DNA of 64,000 nucleotides from Acidiphilium iwatense (GCF_021556475.1 NZ_JAKGBZ010000013.1:1-64000); one strand, 5' to 3'. Numbered from the stretch's first letter, positions 9,036-17,686 are shown. The notes: generated from the sequence alone by a model not told the origin. Numbers and translations: made by a program.

Positions 9036-9152
9036 CCGTCATTGCGAGCGAAGCGAAGCAATCCGTCGGGAAACAAAATGGACAGTCGCGTCCACGGCAT
9101 CGCTTGCGGCGCGCTGGATTGCTTCGCCCGCGTCGCGGCCTCGCAATGACGG
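9036..9152. repeat. Dispersed inverted-repeat element (two CCGTCATTGCGAG arms)
   Basis: A perfect 13-base inverted repeat, CCGTCATTGCGAG at 9036-9048 and its complement at 9140-9152, bounds a 117-base element. A second inner pair, CGAAGCAATCC at 9054-9064 and GGATTGCTTCG at 9116-9126, makes each arm about 29 bases. It fills the gap between ileS and lspA. A single arm recurs at 53657-53690 and a degenerate one at 1314-1346. The layout resembles REP/BIME or small MITE-type elements. No coding capacity is seen. Confidence 0.8.
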
Positions 9153-9174
9153 TGGAGGGATCGCGCCACCCCGA

Positions 9175-12003
9175 TCATTCGACGTAGTCGCAGCAGCGGC
9201 GGCACAATGTCGGATGGGCATGGTTCTCGCCAACCTCCGGTAGCACCTTCCAGCACCGTGCGCATTTGGTGCCTGGGGCGATTTCAACCCGAGGAACCGC
9301 GCGTAGCGGCGCCGAGTCGCCCGCACCCGCGGCATCCGACGAGATCAGCGTCTCAGCAGCGGAGGTAATGCAGAGTTCGGCCCAGTCGACGCTTTGCAGC
9401 GCATCCGGCGCGTCGATCGCGAGGGTGACGGTCAGCTTCGCCTGTAGGGACGATGCGATATCGCCATTGCGGCGGCTCTCCTCCAGTTGCATCGTCGCGA
9501 GCTTGCGGACCGCGCGCATCTCCGCCCATCCCGCATCCAGCCCATCATCGCGCCACTCCACCGGCACATCCGGGAAACTCTCCAAATGCACGCAGGCATC
9601 TTCGCCGAATCGCGCGCGCCACGCCTCGTCGGCGGTGAACGGCAGCACCGGCGCCAGCCATGTGGTCAGGCAGCGGTGCAAACTATCGAGCACGGTGCGG
9701 CATGCCCGCCGCGTGTCGCTCTGCCGGAGCATCCGCCCTTCGGCATCGAGCGCGACATCGCAATACAGCGCGTCCTTGCGGATGTCGAAGTAGAACGCCG
9801 AGAGATCGGTGTTGCAGAATTGGTGAATCGCCGGATACACCCCGGTCCAGTCATGGGTGTCGACTGCGCGCTTCACCATCGCGTCGAGTTCGGCGAGCCT
9901 GTGCAGCATCAACCGTTCAAGCTCCGGCATCGCGTCGCGCTCGACCCGCTCGGCGTCCGAAAAACCCTCCAGTCCTCCCAGAATCCAGCGCAGCGTATTC
10001 CTGATCCGCCGATAGAGATCGGCCTGCTGCTTCAGGATATCCTTGCCGATCCGTAAATCGTTGTGGATGTCCGAATTCATCACCCACAGGCGCAGAATAT
10101 CCGCGCCATACTGACCGATCACCTCCTGCGGCGCGGTGACATTGCCAAGCGATTTCGACATTTTCCGGCCCTGCTCATCGAGCACGAATCCATCCGTCAC
10201 GATCGCCTTGAACGGCGCCACCCCGCGCGTCCCCACCGCCTCTAACAAAGATGCCTGGAACCAGCCGCGATGCTGGTCCGACCCTTCGAGATACAGATCG
10301 GCCGGCCATCGCATCCCGCGCGCTTCCAGCACGAACGCATGGGTCGACCCGCTCTCGAACCAGACATCGACGATGTCGAACACCTGCTCGAAATCGTCGG
10401 GATTATAATCATTGCCAAGGAAATCCGCCGCCGGCCGCGCATACCACGCATCGGCGCCCTCGGTCGCGAAAATCGCGCGAGTCCGCGCGAACACCGCCGG
10501 GTCCGCCAGAACCTGTTTGTCGGATTTGCGCACGAAAATCGCGATCGGCACGCCCCAGGCGCGCTGGCGCGAAATGCACCAGTCCGGCCGGCTTTCCACC
10601 ATCGAGCGGATGCGGTTGCGCCCGGCTTCGGGCACGAACGCGGTGTTATCGATCGCGTCCAGCGCCTTGGCGCGGATTTGTTCGGCGCCGTCCATGCGGA
10701 TGAACCAGTTCGGCCGAGCCAGATAGATCAGCGGCGCCTTCGAGCGCCAGGAATGCGGATAGGAGTGCAGAAACTCCTCGCGCTTGAGCAAAGCGTCGGC
10801 GTCTTCGAGCGCCTTGCACACCGGATCGGCCGCCTTATACACATGGATGCCGGCAAACAGCGGCACATCCGGCGCATAGACGCCGTCATCCTGGACTGTC
10901 TCCGGCACATCGATCCCATGTTCGTGGCAGAGAAAAAAATCGTCCTCGCCATGCGCGGGCGCCATATGAACGAACCCGGTTCCGGCCTCCGTCGTGACGA
11001 AATCGCCAAGCAGCATAGGCACGTCGAAATCGTAGCCGCGCCCGCGCAGCGGATGCGCGCAAACCGAACCGGCAAGATCGTGTCCCTTTATCGTTCGCAA
11101 CGTCGAACGCGCGATGATACCCGCATCGGCGCTAAACGCGTCGAGCAGGGCGGCCGCGACGAACAGTGTGTCGCCGACGCGCGCCAGACTTGCATCCGCG
11201 ACCGCTTCGACCTTGACGAGGACGTAATCGATCTTCGGTCCCGCCGCGACCGCGCGATTGCCGGGAATCGTCCAGGGCGTCGTCGTCCAGATTACGATCG
11301 AACTGCCGGCGAAGTCGCCTAAAACCACCGGAAACCTTACCCAGATCGCGGTATCCGTCTTATCCTGATACTCGACCTCGGCCTCGGCCAGCGCGGTCTT
11401 TTCCACCGGGCTCCACAGCACCGGCCGCAACCCGCGATACAGCGCGCGATTCGCCGCGAATTTATGAATCTCCGCCGCGATCGCCGCCTCGGAGGCAAAA
11501 TCCATCGTCGCATAACGGTTCGCCCAGTCGCCCTCGACCCCGAGGCGCTTGAACTCGGCCGCCTGCACCTCCAGCCAGTGCGCGGCATAGGCGCGGCACT
11601 CGGCGCGGAAATCCAGCACCGGAACCTCGTCCTTGTCCTTCCCCGCCTTGCGATATCGCGCCTCGATCATCCATTCGATCGGCAGCCCGTGGCAGTCCCA
11701 GCCGGGCACGTAATTCGCATCGAACCCGGCCATCTGGCGCGCCCGGTTGATCACGTCCTTGTGGATCTTGTTCAGCGCGTGGCCGATATGCAGATTGCCG
11801 TTCGCATAGGGCGGCCCGTCATGCAGAATGAACGCCGTCCGCCCGGCCGAGATTTCGCGCAGCCGCCGGAACAGCCCCATCGCCTGCCAGCGCGCCAGCG
11901 CCTCGGGCTCGCGCTTGGGCAGATCGCCGCGCATCGGGAATTCGGTGCGCGGCAGAAATACGGTGGCGCGATAATCGCGTTGGGTCGTCTGGGCGTCGTT
12001 CAT
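9175..12003 (-). CDS. ileS: Isoleucyl-tRNA synthetase
   Basis: A 942-residue class I aminoacyl-tRNA synthetase that charges tRNA-Ile. The ATP-binding HIGH motif is in GNLHIGHALNK near residue 75, and KMSKS is in GRKMSKSLGN near residue 615. The connective editing domain lies between them. The C-terminal zinc finger is visible as CARCWKVLPE followed by LCRRC. Length matches bacterial IleS. It is upstream of lspA on the same strand, separated by the inverted-repeat element. The start follows a 250-base gap that holds a GC-rich palindrome at 12042-12065. Confidence 0.98.
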   Translation of the reverse strand: MNDAQTTQRDYRATVFLPRTEFPMRGDLPKREPEALARWQAMGLFRRLREISAGRTAFILHDGPPYANGNLHIGHALNKIHKDVINRARQMAGFDANYVPGWDCHGLPIEWMIEARYRKAGKDKDEVPVLDFRAECRAYAAHWLEVQAAEFKRLGVEGDWANRYATMDFASEAAIAAEIHKFAANRALYRGLRPVLWSPVEKTALAEAEVEYQDKTDTAIWVRFPVVLGDFAGSSIVIWTTTPWTIPGNRAVAAGPKIDYVLVKVEAVADASLARVGDTLFVAAALLDAFSADAGIIARSTLRTIKGHDLAGSVCAHPLRGRGYDFDVPMLLGDFVTTEAGTGFVHMAPAHGEDDFFLCHEHGIDVPETVQDDGVYAPDVPLFAGIHVYKAADPVCKALEDADALLKREEFLHSYPHSWRSKAPLIYLARPNWFIRMDGAEQIRAKALDAIDNTAFVPEAGRNRIRSMVESRPDWCISRQRAWGVPIAIFVRKSDKQVLADPAVFARTRAIFATEGADAWYARPAADFLGNDYNPDDFEQVFDIVDVWFESGSTHAFVLEARGMRWPADLYLEGSDQHRGWFQASLLEAVGTRGVAPFKAIVTDGFVLDEQGRKMSKSLGNVTAPQEVIGQYGADILRLWVMNSDIHNDLRIGKDILKQQADLYRRIRNTLRWILGGLEGFSDAERVERDAMPELERLMLHRLAELDAMVKRAVDTHDWTGVYPAIHQFCNTDLSAFYFDIRKDALYCDVALDAEGRMLRQSDTRRACRTVLDSLHRCLTTWLAPVLPFTADEAWRARFGEDACVHLESFPDVPVEWRDDGLDAGWAEMRAVRKLATMQLEESRRNGDIASSLQAKLTVTLAIDAPDALQSVDWAELCITSAAETLISSDAAGAGDSAPLRAVPRVEIAPGTKCARCWKVLPEVGENHAHPTLCRRCCDYVE

Positions 12004-12041
12004 GATAAAAATTCCGGCGGAAGAAACTACAGGCGGGCTGA

Positions 12042-12065
12042 CCCGGCCCCTATATCAGGGCCGGG
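12042..12065. promoter_or_regulatory. GC-rich hairpin upstream of ileS
   Basis: CCCGGCCC at 12042-12049 and GGGCCGGG at 12058-12065 form an 8-bp perfect stem with loop ctatatca. It lies about 40 bases upstream of the ileS start. It could be a leader structure or an operator. The loop contains a TATA-like core, so a promoter element is also possible. No T-box specifier or other known riboswitch features were recognised. Confidence 0.4.
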
Positions 12066-12253
12066 CGGGTAATTCGCCGGGCGATCGCCCACCGGGAAGC
12101 ATGATCGGTCATGGTTCCGTCTTATGGGAGTGCCGGGATGCGCCGGTCAAGCGCGGCCCTGCTCGCGCGAATGTGCGCTTGCCGCGGTCTGGATTCAGCG
12201 TCCAGATCCGGCCCCGATCGCGTATCGATGGTGAAACCGGACCCGAATTTCTC

Positions 12254-13123
12254 ATGACCGCCGCAACCACAACCCGGCCGCGCCGCCACCCGTCGATCTT
12301 CGCTCCGCCCTGGCGCACGCCGGCCGGGCGGTTTTCCTGGCTGAAAACCGTCACGCTGGCGCTCTGCGTCGCGCCCGCGCCGTTCATCCTCTGGCAATGG
12401 GATACCGGCGATCTCGGCGGCCGTCCGGTGCATCACGCCATGCTGGAAACCGGATTCTGGGCAATCCGCTTCCTGATCCTCTGCCTCGCCGTCACCCCGG
12501 CGCGCTCCCTGTTCGACTGGCCGCGCGTGATGATGCTGCGCCGGATGCTCGGCCTCACCGCCGCGTTCTACACCTTCGCCCATATCATCCTCTACGCCGC
12601 CGACGAGGGTTTTGCCGCGGGCTTCGTGCTCGGCCAGATGGTCACCGTGTTCTACCTGATCCTCGGCACCATCGCGACGATCGGCTTCATCGCCCTGTCG
12701 CTGACCTCGACCGACGCGGCGATCGCGCGGCTCGGCCGCAACTGGAAAAGCCTGCACCGGCTGATCTACCCGATCGCCGCCTTGTCGCTCTGGCATTTCT
12801 TCCTGACCCAGAAGATCGACATCGGCATCGCCATGGTTCCCGCCGGCCTGTTCGTCTGGCTGATGCTCTGGCGCGCCACCCCCCATGCATTCCGCCGTTC
12901 GCTCGCGGGGCTGATCGCGCTCGCGGCGGGTGCCGTGGCGATCACCGCCTTCGGCGAGGCCGGGTGGTATGTGCTGAACTCCGGCATCGACCCGTGGCGC
13001 GTGCTCGCCGCCAATCTGTCCACCGCGCGGCCGACCGCGGCCATGTTCGTCGCCGCCGACCTCGCCTTCCTGATCGTCATCGTCGCGGCCCGGCGCACCC
13101 AGAAGCGTCTCGCTCGAAGCTGA
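12254..13123 (+). CDS. msrQ: MsrQ-like haem-binding membrane protein (ferric reductase-like domain)
   Basis: A 289-residue protein with about seven to eight hydrophobic helices and the ferric-reductase-like fold of MsrQ (YedZ). Histidines in helices, such as AHIILY and the pair in LHRLIYPIAALSLWHFF, are candidate haem b ligands. In the known system MsrQ passes electrons from quinol or a flavin reductase to the periplasmic methionine sulfoxide reductase MsrP. No msrP lies in the window. The next gene, 43 bases downstream on the same strand, begins the hydrogenase-4-related module, so an alternative electron partner is conceivable. The start was chosen at MTAATTTRP, the first ATG before the conserved part. 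Confidence 0.75.
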   Translation: MTAATTTRPRRHPSIFAPPWRTPAGRFSWLKTVTLALCVAPAPFILWQWDTGDLGGRPVHHAMLETGFWAIRFLILCLAVTPARSLFDWPRVMMLRRMLGLTAAFYTFAHIILYAADEGFAAGFVLGQMVTVFYLILGTIATIGFIALSLTSTDAAIARLGRNWKSLHRLIYPIAALSLWHFFLTQKIDIGIAMVPAGLFVWLMLWRATPHAFRRSLAGLIALAAGAVAITAFGEAGWYVLNSGIDPWRVLAANLSTARPTAAMFVAADLAFLIVIVAARRTQKRLARS

Positions 13124-13166
13124 CGCGCATCCTTCCGACTCACGCGCCGCCCTGCTACCACGGGGC

Positions 13167-14456
13167 ATGTCCCGCTCCAGCCTGAGACGACTCCTGACGC
13201 TGCCGGTCGCCGCCGCGATCGCGCTGATCGGCGCCTTGGCCTGTGTGGCGTTCATCCTGCTGCAGGCGCCCCCCATCACCGCCAGCGTCCCGGATCTCGG
13301 GATCTCCGGCACGGTCGGTTTCGCCATCTTTCCGGCGCGCGCCGCCATCCTGGCGCCGGTGCTGCTCGCCGGTGCCGCATCGCTCCTCGCCGCGATCGAC
13401 ATCGAAACCTCACCAGCCGGACGGGTGGGGCTGATCGTCCTCGTCGCCGTCACGACCCTCGCGATCCTGGCGCTGGACGCCTACGCCACCGCCTTCTTCG
13501 CCCTGCTGGCATTGCTGATCGCGGTGCGCGTCCGCGCCGCCGAAAGTTTCGCCCTGGCCGCGATCCCCGCCATCGCGATCGGCCTCGCCATCGCCGATCC
13601 GCCGCCCGATCCATTGCTCGTTCTTGCCGGCGCGATCGCCGCGGTGGCCGCGGGCTGGCGCGCCGCGACCACGCTCGACCTCGCCAGACTCGCCCGCGCC
13701 GTCGCCCTTGGTTTCACCGGGCTGGGATTCATCGCATTCGGCCTTGGATCGGATGGGGCGGCGCGTCTCTGCCTCGCCGCCAATGCGCTGACCGCCCCGC
13801 TTCTGGCGATCGCCGCCGCGATGATCTTCGAGGCTACCGGCACGCGTTCGCTCGACTGGCTGGGCGGGCTCGCGCGCGGCATGCCGCGCTTTTCGCTGCT
13901 GCTCCTCGCCGGTCTCGGTTTCGCCGCCCCGCTGCCGCCGGGGCCGGGCTTCGCCGCTTTCCTCGCTGTGCTGCGCCCGGCGATCATGGGAAACCCGATC
14001 GGTGCCGTGAGCGCGGTCGCTCTGGCGCTCTGGTTCGCCCTGATGGGCTTCGCCGCGATCCGTGCCTTCGGCCTCGCCTGCCTTGGCCGCCCGCGCAGCC
14101 TGCGCGCCGCCGCCGCCGAAGATGCGCCGCGCGCGACCATCACCGCGATGATAGTTCTCGCGCTGTCCGGGCTCGTCCTGGCGCTATTCGAATCAGCCGA
14201 AAATGCCTGGATTTGTCTCGTTCTGCTCGGGCTCGCCGCGCTGATCCGCCGCTTTGCGATCGTCTCCGGCCCGCTGGAGTCCGCCGAATTCGGCGGCGGC
14301 TTCGCCAAACCGCCCGCCTGGCTGCCGTTCGGCGACCCGGCGACCCAGATCACCGCCACCGGCTTCGCCGCCGCCTTCCGCACCGCACCGTGCCCCTGGA
14401 CGGCAAAATTGCACGGCGCCTGGGCCCGGCTGCGCGCCACGATCGCGGCCCGATGA
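13167..14456 (+). CDS. Hydrogenase-4 component B-like membrane protein (short, degenerate antiporter subunit)
   Basis: A 429-residue polytopic protein with about ten or more helices. The segment ATGTRSLDWLGGLARGMP (residues 223-240) and the C-terminal FGGGFAKPPAWLPFG match HyfB/HycC-type antiporter-like subunits, which are normally near 600-670 residues. The usual YSSxEN helix is replaced by a segment without charge around residues 178-188. The lysine of the NHxLFK motif is alanine at about position 210 and its histidine is asparagine at 206. Proton pumping by the canonical route is therefore unlikely. The gene starts the four-gene module and overlaps the next gene by four bases. Confidence 0.75.
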   Translation: MSRSSLRRLLTLPVAAAIALIGALACVAFILLQAPPITASVPDLGISGTVGFAIFPARAAILAPVLLAGAASLLAAIDIETSPAGRVGLIVLVAVTTLAILALDAYATAFFALLALLIAVRVRAAESFALAAIPAIAIGLAIADPPPDPLLVLAGAIAAVAAGWRAATTLDLARLARAVALGFTGLGFIAFGLGSDGAARLCLAANALTAPLLAIAAAMIFEATGTRSLDWLGGLARGMPRFSLLLLAGLGFAAPLPPGPGFAAFLAVLRPAIMGNPIGAVSAVALALWFALMGFAAIRAFGLACLGRPRSLRAAAAEDAPRATITAMIVLALSGLVLALFESAENAWICLVLLGLAALIRRFAIVSGPLESAEFGGGFAKPPAWLPFGDPATQITATGFAAAFRTAPCPWTAKLHGAWARLRATIAAR

Positions 14457-15835
14457 TCCTCGCCGCCCAGTTCTTTGCCGCGCTGATCGGCCTCGCCGCG
14501 ATGCTCGCGATGGCTTTCGCTCTCGAAGCGCTCACGCGATGGATCGCGGCGCGCCGCGCCGGAATCGCGCCCGCGCCGGCGGCTCAGATCGGTCACGATC
14601 TGGTCAAACTGCTGCGCAAGCGGCGGCTGCGTCCCGCCTTCGCCTCGCCGCTCTATTCCACATGGCCGATCCTCGCTTTCGCCGCGACCGGCGCGGCGGC
14701 TTGTATCCTTCCCGGTTTTGCCGATCATCTGATCACCCAGCCCTTGGCCCGTCTGCCTCTGCTCGTCGGACTTCTCGCATTGGGACGTGCCGCCCGCGTG
14801 CTCGCCGCGCTGGAATCGGGGGGGGGCGCGCGCGGCCGCGCCGCCGCCCAGGCGGCAACCGGCGCCTGCCTCGCCGAAGCCGTCTGGCTGATCGCCATGG
14901 CGGCACTCGCCGTCACCGCCCAGAGCCTGTCGATCAGCCGGATCGGTGCCGCCGCGCCGGGCGGGCCGCAAGTGCTGGTTCCCGCCGGGTTCGCAGCCCT
15001 GATCGCCGCGCGCGGCTTCCGCGATGACGCCGCCACCGACTATGCCGGGCCGGATCGCGCGATCTTCATCGCCGAGTCCATGCTGCGCCAGGTGGTGCTG
15101 CTCGCCGCGCTGATCGATGTGGCCGTCCCCTTCGGCATGGCGGATGCTAGGCTCATCCTGTCCTGGCCGCTCGGTCTCGCCATCTGGATCGCGAAACTGG
15201 TTGTTCTGCTCCTTGCCGCGACCCTCGCCGCCGACATCGCGCCGCGCCGGACCGCACGCCTTGCCTTGCCGCTCGCGTTCGTCGCACTGGCGATGGTTTT
15301 CGCCGACAACTTCTCCTGGGCCGGCCTGCTGATCGCGATCGGTGGCATCTTCGTCGTATTCGGCGTCGTTCGCCTCTGGCGGCGCGCGCCGCCCCTCGAA
15401 GCCGCGAGCTTCACCCAGGCGGGCGCGGCGTTGATCGGCTTCGGGCTCGGCGCTGCCGAGGCCGGGTGGCTGATTCTTGCCGGCATCGTCCTCGCCCGGC
15501 TCGCCGGGTTCCTCGCCGAACGCCACAAAACCGCGTTTGGGCGCCGTTGGATCGAGGCGGGATGCATGACGGCCCTGGCCGGTCTGCCGCCGTTCGGCCT
15601 GTTCGCCGGGGATTTCGCGGTGCTGCGTGCCGCCTTTGCCGCATCCCTCCCGTTCGGCATCTGTCTCACCCTGGTTCTCGCGATCTCGGCGATCCTGCTG
15701 ATCGCCCGCCTGTCGCCCGGCGCTGCGCCCCGGCAGCCGAAACATGCGCCCGCCGTGCTCGCGGCGGCGGCGCTGCTGCTCGCACTTCTCGTCGCGCTGG
15801 GGGTGGCACCTTCGCTGATCGGCGGTGCCGGATGA
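14453..15835 (+). CDS. Fusion of a HyfC/NuoH-like and a HyfF-like antiporter segment
   Basis: A 460-residue membrane protein. Residues 1-290 follow HyfC (NuoH-like): an early arginine-rich loop, QIGHDLVKLLRKRRLRP at 45-61, and the segment before VPFG at 225-228. The acidic quinone-loop motif of NuoH-type subunits (EGPLTEYSG in HyfC) is degraded to DDAATDYAGP at 191-200. Residues 300-460 resemble the C-terminal half of HyfF/NuoN-type subunits, with LAGLPPFGLFAGDF at 375-388. The fusion has no frameshift. Start and stop overlap both neighbours by ATGA, so translation is probably coupled. It probably forms the membrane core of the complex. Confidence 0.7.
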   Translation: MILAAQFFAALIGLAAMLAMAFALEALTRWIAARRAGIAPAPAAQIGHDLVKLLRKRRLRPAFASPLYSTWPILAFAATGAAACILPGFADHLITQPLARLPLLVGLLALGRAARVLAALESGGGARGRAAAQAATGACLAEAVWLIAMAALAVTAQSLSISRIGAAAPGGPQVLVPAGFAALIAARGFRDDAATDYAGPDRAIFIAESMLRQVVLLAALIDVAVPFGMADARLILSWPLGLAIWIAKLVVLLLAATLAADIAPRRTARLALPLAFVALAMVFADNFSWAGLLIAIGGIFVVFGVVRLWRRAPPLEAASFTQAGAALIGFGLGAAEAGWLILAGIVLARLAGFLAERHKTAFGRRWIEAGCMTALAGLPPFGLFAGDFAVLRAAFAASLPFGICLTLVLAISAILLIARLSPGAAPRQPKHAPAVLAAAALLLALLVALGVAPSLIGGAG

Positions 15836-17121
15836 CCGCCGATTTCGCCATCCTGATCGGCTCCGCCGCCACCGAGCCCGCATCCCCGGTCGCGTTGCGC
15901 GTGCTGCCGCCGGAGTCCTGGGCGCGTCTCGCCGCAGGCGACGCCACCGCGCGGTTCCTCGGCCTCTGGATCGCGCGCGATCGCGTCCACGCTTTGTTCG
16001 AGCACAATGGTTCTCCACTATTTCTGGCCTCACCTCTGGTCGAAAGGCGCTATGCCGCGCTCTCACCGGGTTGGACTCTCGCCGCCTGGTTCGAGCGCCT
16101 CGCCCACGACCTCACCGGCGCGATCGCCAACAACGCCGCCGATACGCGTCCGGCGATCCGCCACGGTGTGGCGGGAACCGATGCCGCGTGGCCACGCTTT
16201 ATCGAAACACCGGGTGAGGGGTTTTATCAGATCGGCCAGGGCCCGGTCTCCGGCCTGATCGCCACCCCGGCGCATCGCCGCTTCACCCTCGACGGCGCGA
16301 GGATCGCCCGGCTGGAGCACCGTCTCGGCTACGCGCATCGCGGCATCCTCGCCTTGATGCGCGGCAAGTCGCCACGCGCCGCCGCCCGCTTCGCCGCGCG
16401 CATCGCCGGCGGCGCGACGGTCGCCCACGCGCTCGCCTTCGCCCGTGCCGCCGAGGCGGCGAGCGGCACCACCGCTCCGCCGCGCGCCGAAACGTTGCGC
16501 GCGATCATGCTGAATATCGAACGGATTACCTCCGATCTCTCCGCTCTCGCCGCAACCGCCGAGGCTGCCGGCCACCTCCGGCGCGCCACCGTTCTGGGCC
16601 GCGTGCGGGCGGAGATCGCGGCGGCGCTGGCATTGGTCTTCGGCCATCGGCTGATGATGGATCTGGTGGTACCGGGCGGTCTCGCCGCCGATGCAAGACC
16701 GGACGAATTCCCGCGCCTGACCGCCGCGCTGGCAGCGGCATCGCGCGCGGTTCGCGGCATCGGCCGCGTCTCGGTGCGGCGCGATCTGCGCGGCGCGGCG
16801 CCGCTCGCGCTGGCCCGCGCCCGCTCGGCGATCAACCTCGCCGCAACCGCGCGCGACGCATTGGCCGCACTCCCCGAAGGCATCATCGCCCATCCACTGC
16901 CGGCGGCGACCGGCATGGCGATCGGCGCCGCAGCAAGTGCCACCGGCATGATCCATCATTGGGTCATGCTCGAAGCCGGCCAGATCGCCGATGTTTTCGT
17001 GATCGACCCGGCAACACGGCTGCTGCCCGCGCTGGAGGCCGCTTCGGTGGGTATGAATTTCGATGAATTTGCTTTGTTGTCAGAAATTTATGGGATTTCG
17101 TTCGGAGCAGTCGATCTATGA
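15832..17121 (+). CDS. HyfG/HycE-like large subunit without NiFe-site cysteines
   Basis: A 429-residue protein. Residues 1-120 correspond to the NuoC-like part. The rest corresponds to the NuoD/hydrogenase large-subunit part, recognisable by GEGFYQIGQGPVSG at 128-141 and LEHRLGYAHRGI at 161-172. Where [NiFe] enzymes have RICGxC the sequence is RIAGGA (190-195), so both N-terminal nickel-ligand cysteines are alanine. The C-terminus, DPATRLLPALE to ISFGAVDL, follows the Ehr-like pattern and lacks the DPCxxC of HycE. It can scarcely be a hydrogenase. It most likely forms the peripheral partner of the Fe-S subunit encoded next. Confidence 0.8.
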   Translation: MTADFAILIGSAATEPASPVALRVLPPESWARLAAGDATARFLGLWIARDRVHALFEHNGSPLFLASPLVERRYAALSPGWTLAAWFERLAHDLTGAIANNAADTRPAIRHGVAGTDAAWPRFIETPGEGFYQIGQGPVSGLIATPAHRRFTLDGARIARLEHRLGYAHRGILALMRGKSPRAAARFAARIAGGATVAHALAFARAAEAASGTTAPPRAETLRAIMLNIERITSDLSALAATAEAAGHLRRATVLGRVRAEIAAALALVFGHRLMMDLVVPGGLAADARPDEFPRLTAALAAASRAVRGIGRVSVRRDLRGAAPLALARARSAINLAATARDALAALPEGIIAHPLPAATGMAIGAAASATGMIHHWVMLEAGQIADVFVIDPATRLLPALEAASVGMNFDEFALLSEIYGISFGAVDL

Positions 17122-17639
17122 ACCCCGATCCCGACCCGGCCACGCCCGACTCGACGGTGCGGGTTCTCGCCGAACGCCTCGCCGCCTCCGGTCAGGCGCT
17201 GCTCGGCCGCAGCCTCGCCGTCCGCCACGTCGATGCAGGCAGCTGCGGCGGCTGCGAAATCGAATTGGCGGCGGTGCGCGTGCTGCGCGACGGACTTTCA
17301 CGCTCCGGGATCACCTTTACCGACGACCCGCGGGCGGCGGATGTGCTCCTGATCACCGGCGTCGCCACGACCAACCTCGCCGAGGCCGCACAGCGCACCC
17401 TGGCGGCGATGGCGCCGCCGCGCTTCGTCGTCGCGATGGGCGATTGCGCGGTGGATGGCGGAGTGTTCAAGGGCTCGGCGCCGGTTCTCGGCGGTGCGGA
17501 ACGCATCCTGCCGGTCGATCTGCTCATCGCCGGCTGCCCGCCGACGCCGCGTCAGATCATCGCCGGATTGCTCGCACTGCTCGAAGCCAACGCCGCCCCG
17601 GTCCGCAGAACGCCTCGACGGATCGAACCGAAAGCGTGA
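17118..17639 (+). CDS. HyfI/NuoB-like [4Fe-4S] small subunit
   Basis: A 173-residue NuoB-family protein. All four cluster ligands are present: C43 and C46 in SCGGCEIE, C110 in GDC, and C140 in GCPP. These bind the N2-type cluster at the quinone or nickel site. GGVFKGS and LPVDLLIAGCPPTP match HyfI closely. Its conservation contrasts with the eroded catalytic and pumping motifs of the three preceding genes. The start overlaps the large-subunit stop by ATGA. It is the last gene of the module and is followed by two hairpins. No ferredoxin-like HyfA or HyfH subunit is encoded nearby. Confidence 0.85.
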   Translation: MNPDPDPATPDSTVRVLAERLAASGQALLGRSLAVRHVDAGSCGGCEIELAAVRVLRDGLSRSGITFTDDPRAADVLLITGVATTNLAEAAQRTLAAMAPPRFVVAMGDCAVDGGVFKGSAPVLGGAERILPVDLLIAGCPPTPRQIIAGLLALLEANAAPVRRTPRRIEPKA

Positions 17640-17664
17640 TGACTATGCATCAAGCACGCTTTCG
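17629..17664 (+). terminator. Hairpin at the end of the hydrogenase-4-like operon
   Basis: CGAAAGCGTG at 17629-17638 and its complement CACGCTTTCG at 17655-17664 form a perfect 10-bp stem that overlaps the last codons of the HyfI-like gene. A T-rich stretch (atttgtctt) follows. This fits an intrinsic terminator, though the T run is broken by other bases. Confidence 0.45.
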
Positions 17665-17686
17665 ATTTGTCTTGACGATCAATTTC

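Noticed and set aside
13481-16066. Long minus-strand open frame opposite the Ehr-like genes
   Set aside because: Low-complexity, arginine- and glutamate-rich translation; the plus strand has coherent hydrogenase-4-like proteins with ATGA junctions.
15832-17121. A functional [NiFe] hydrogenase
   Set aside because: The large subunit lacks the RICGxC cysteines and no hydrogenase maturation genes are in the window.
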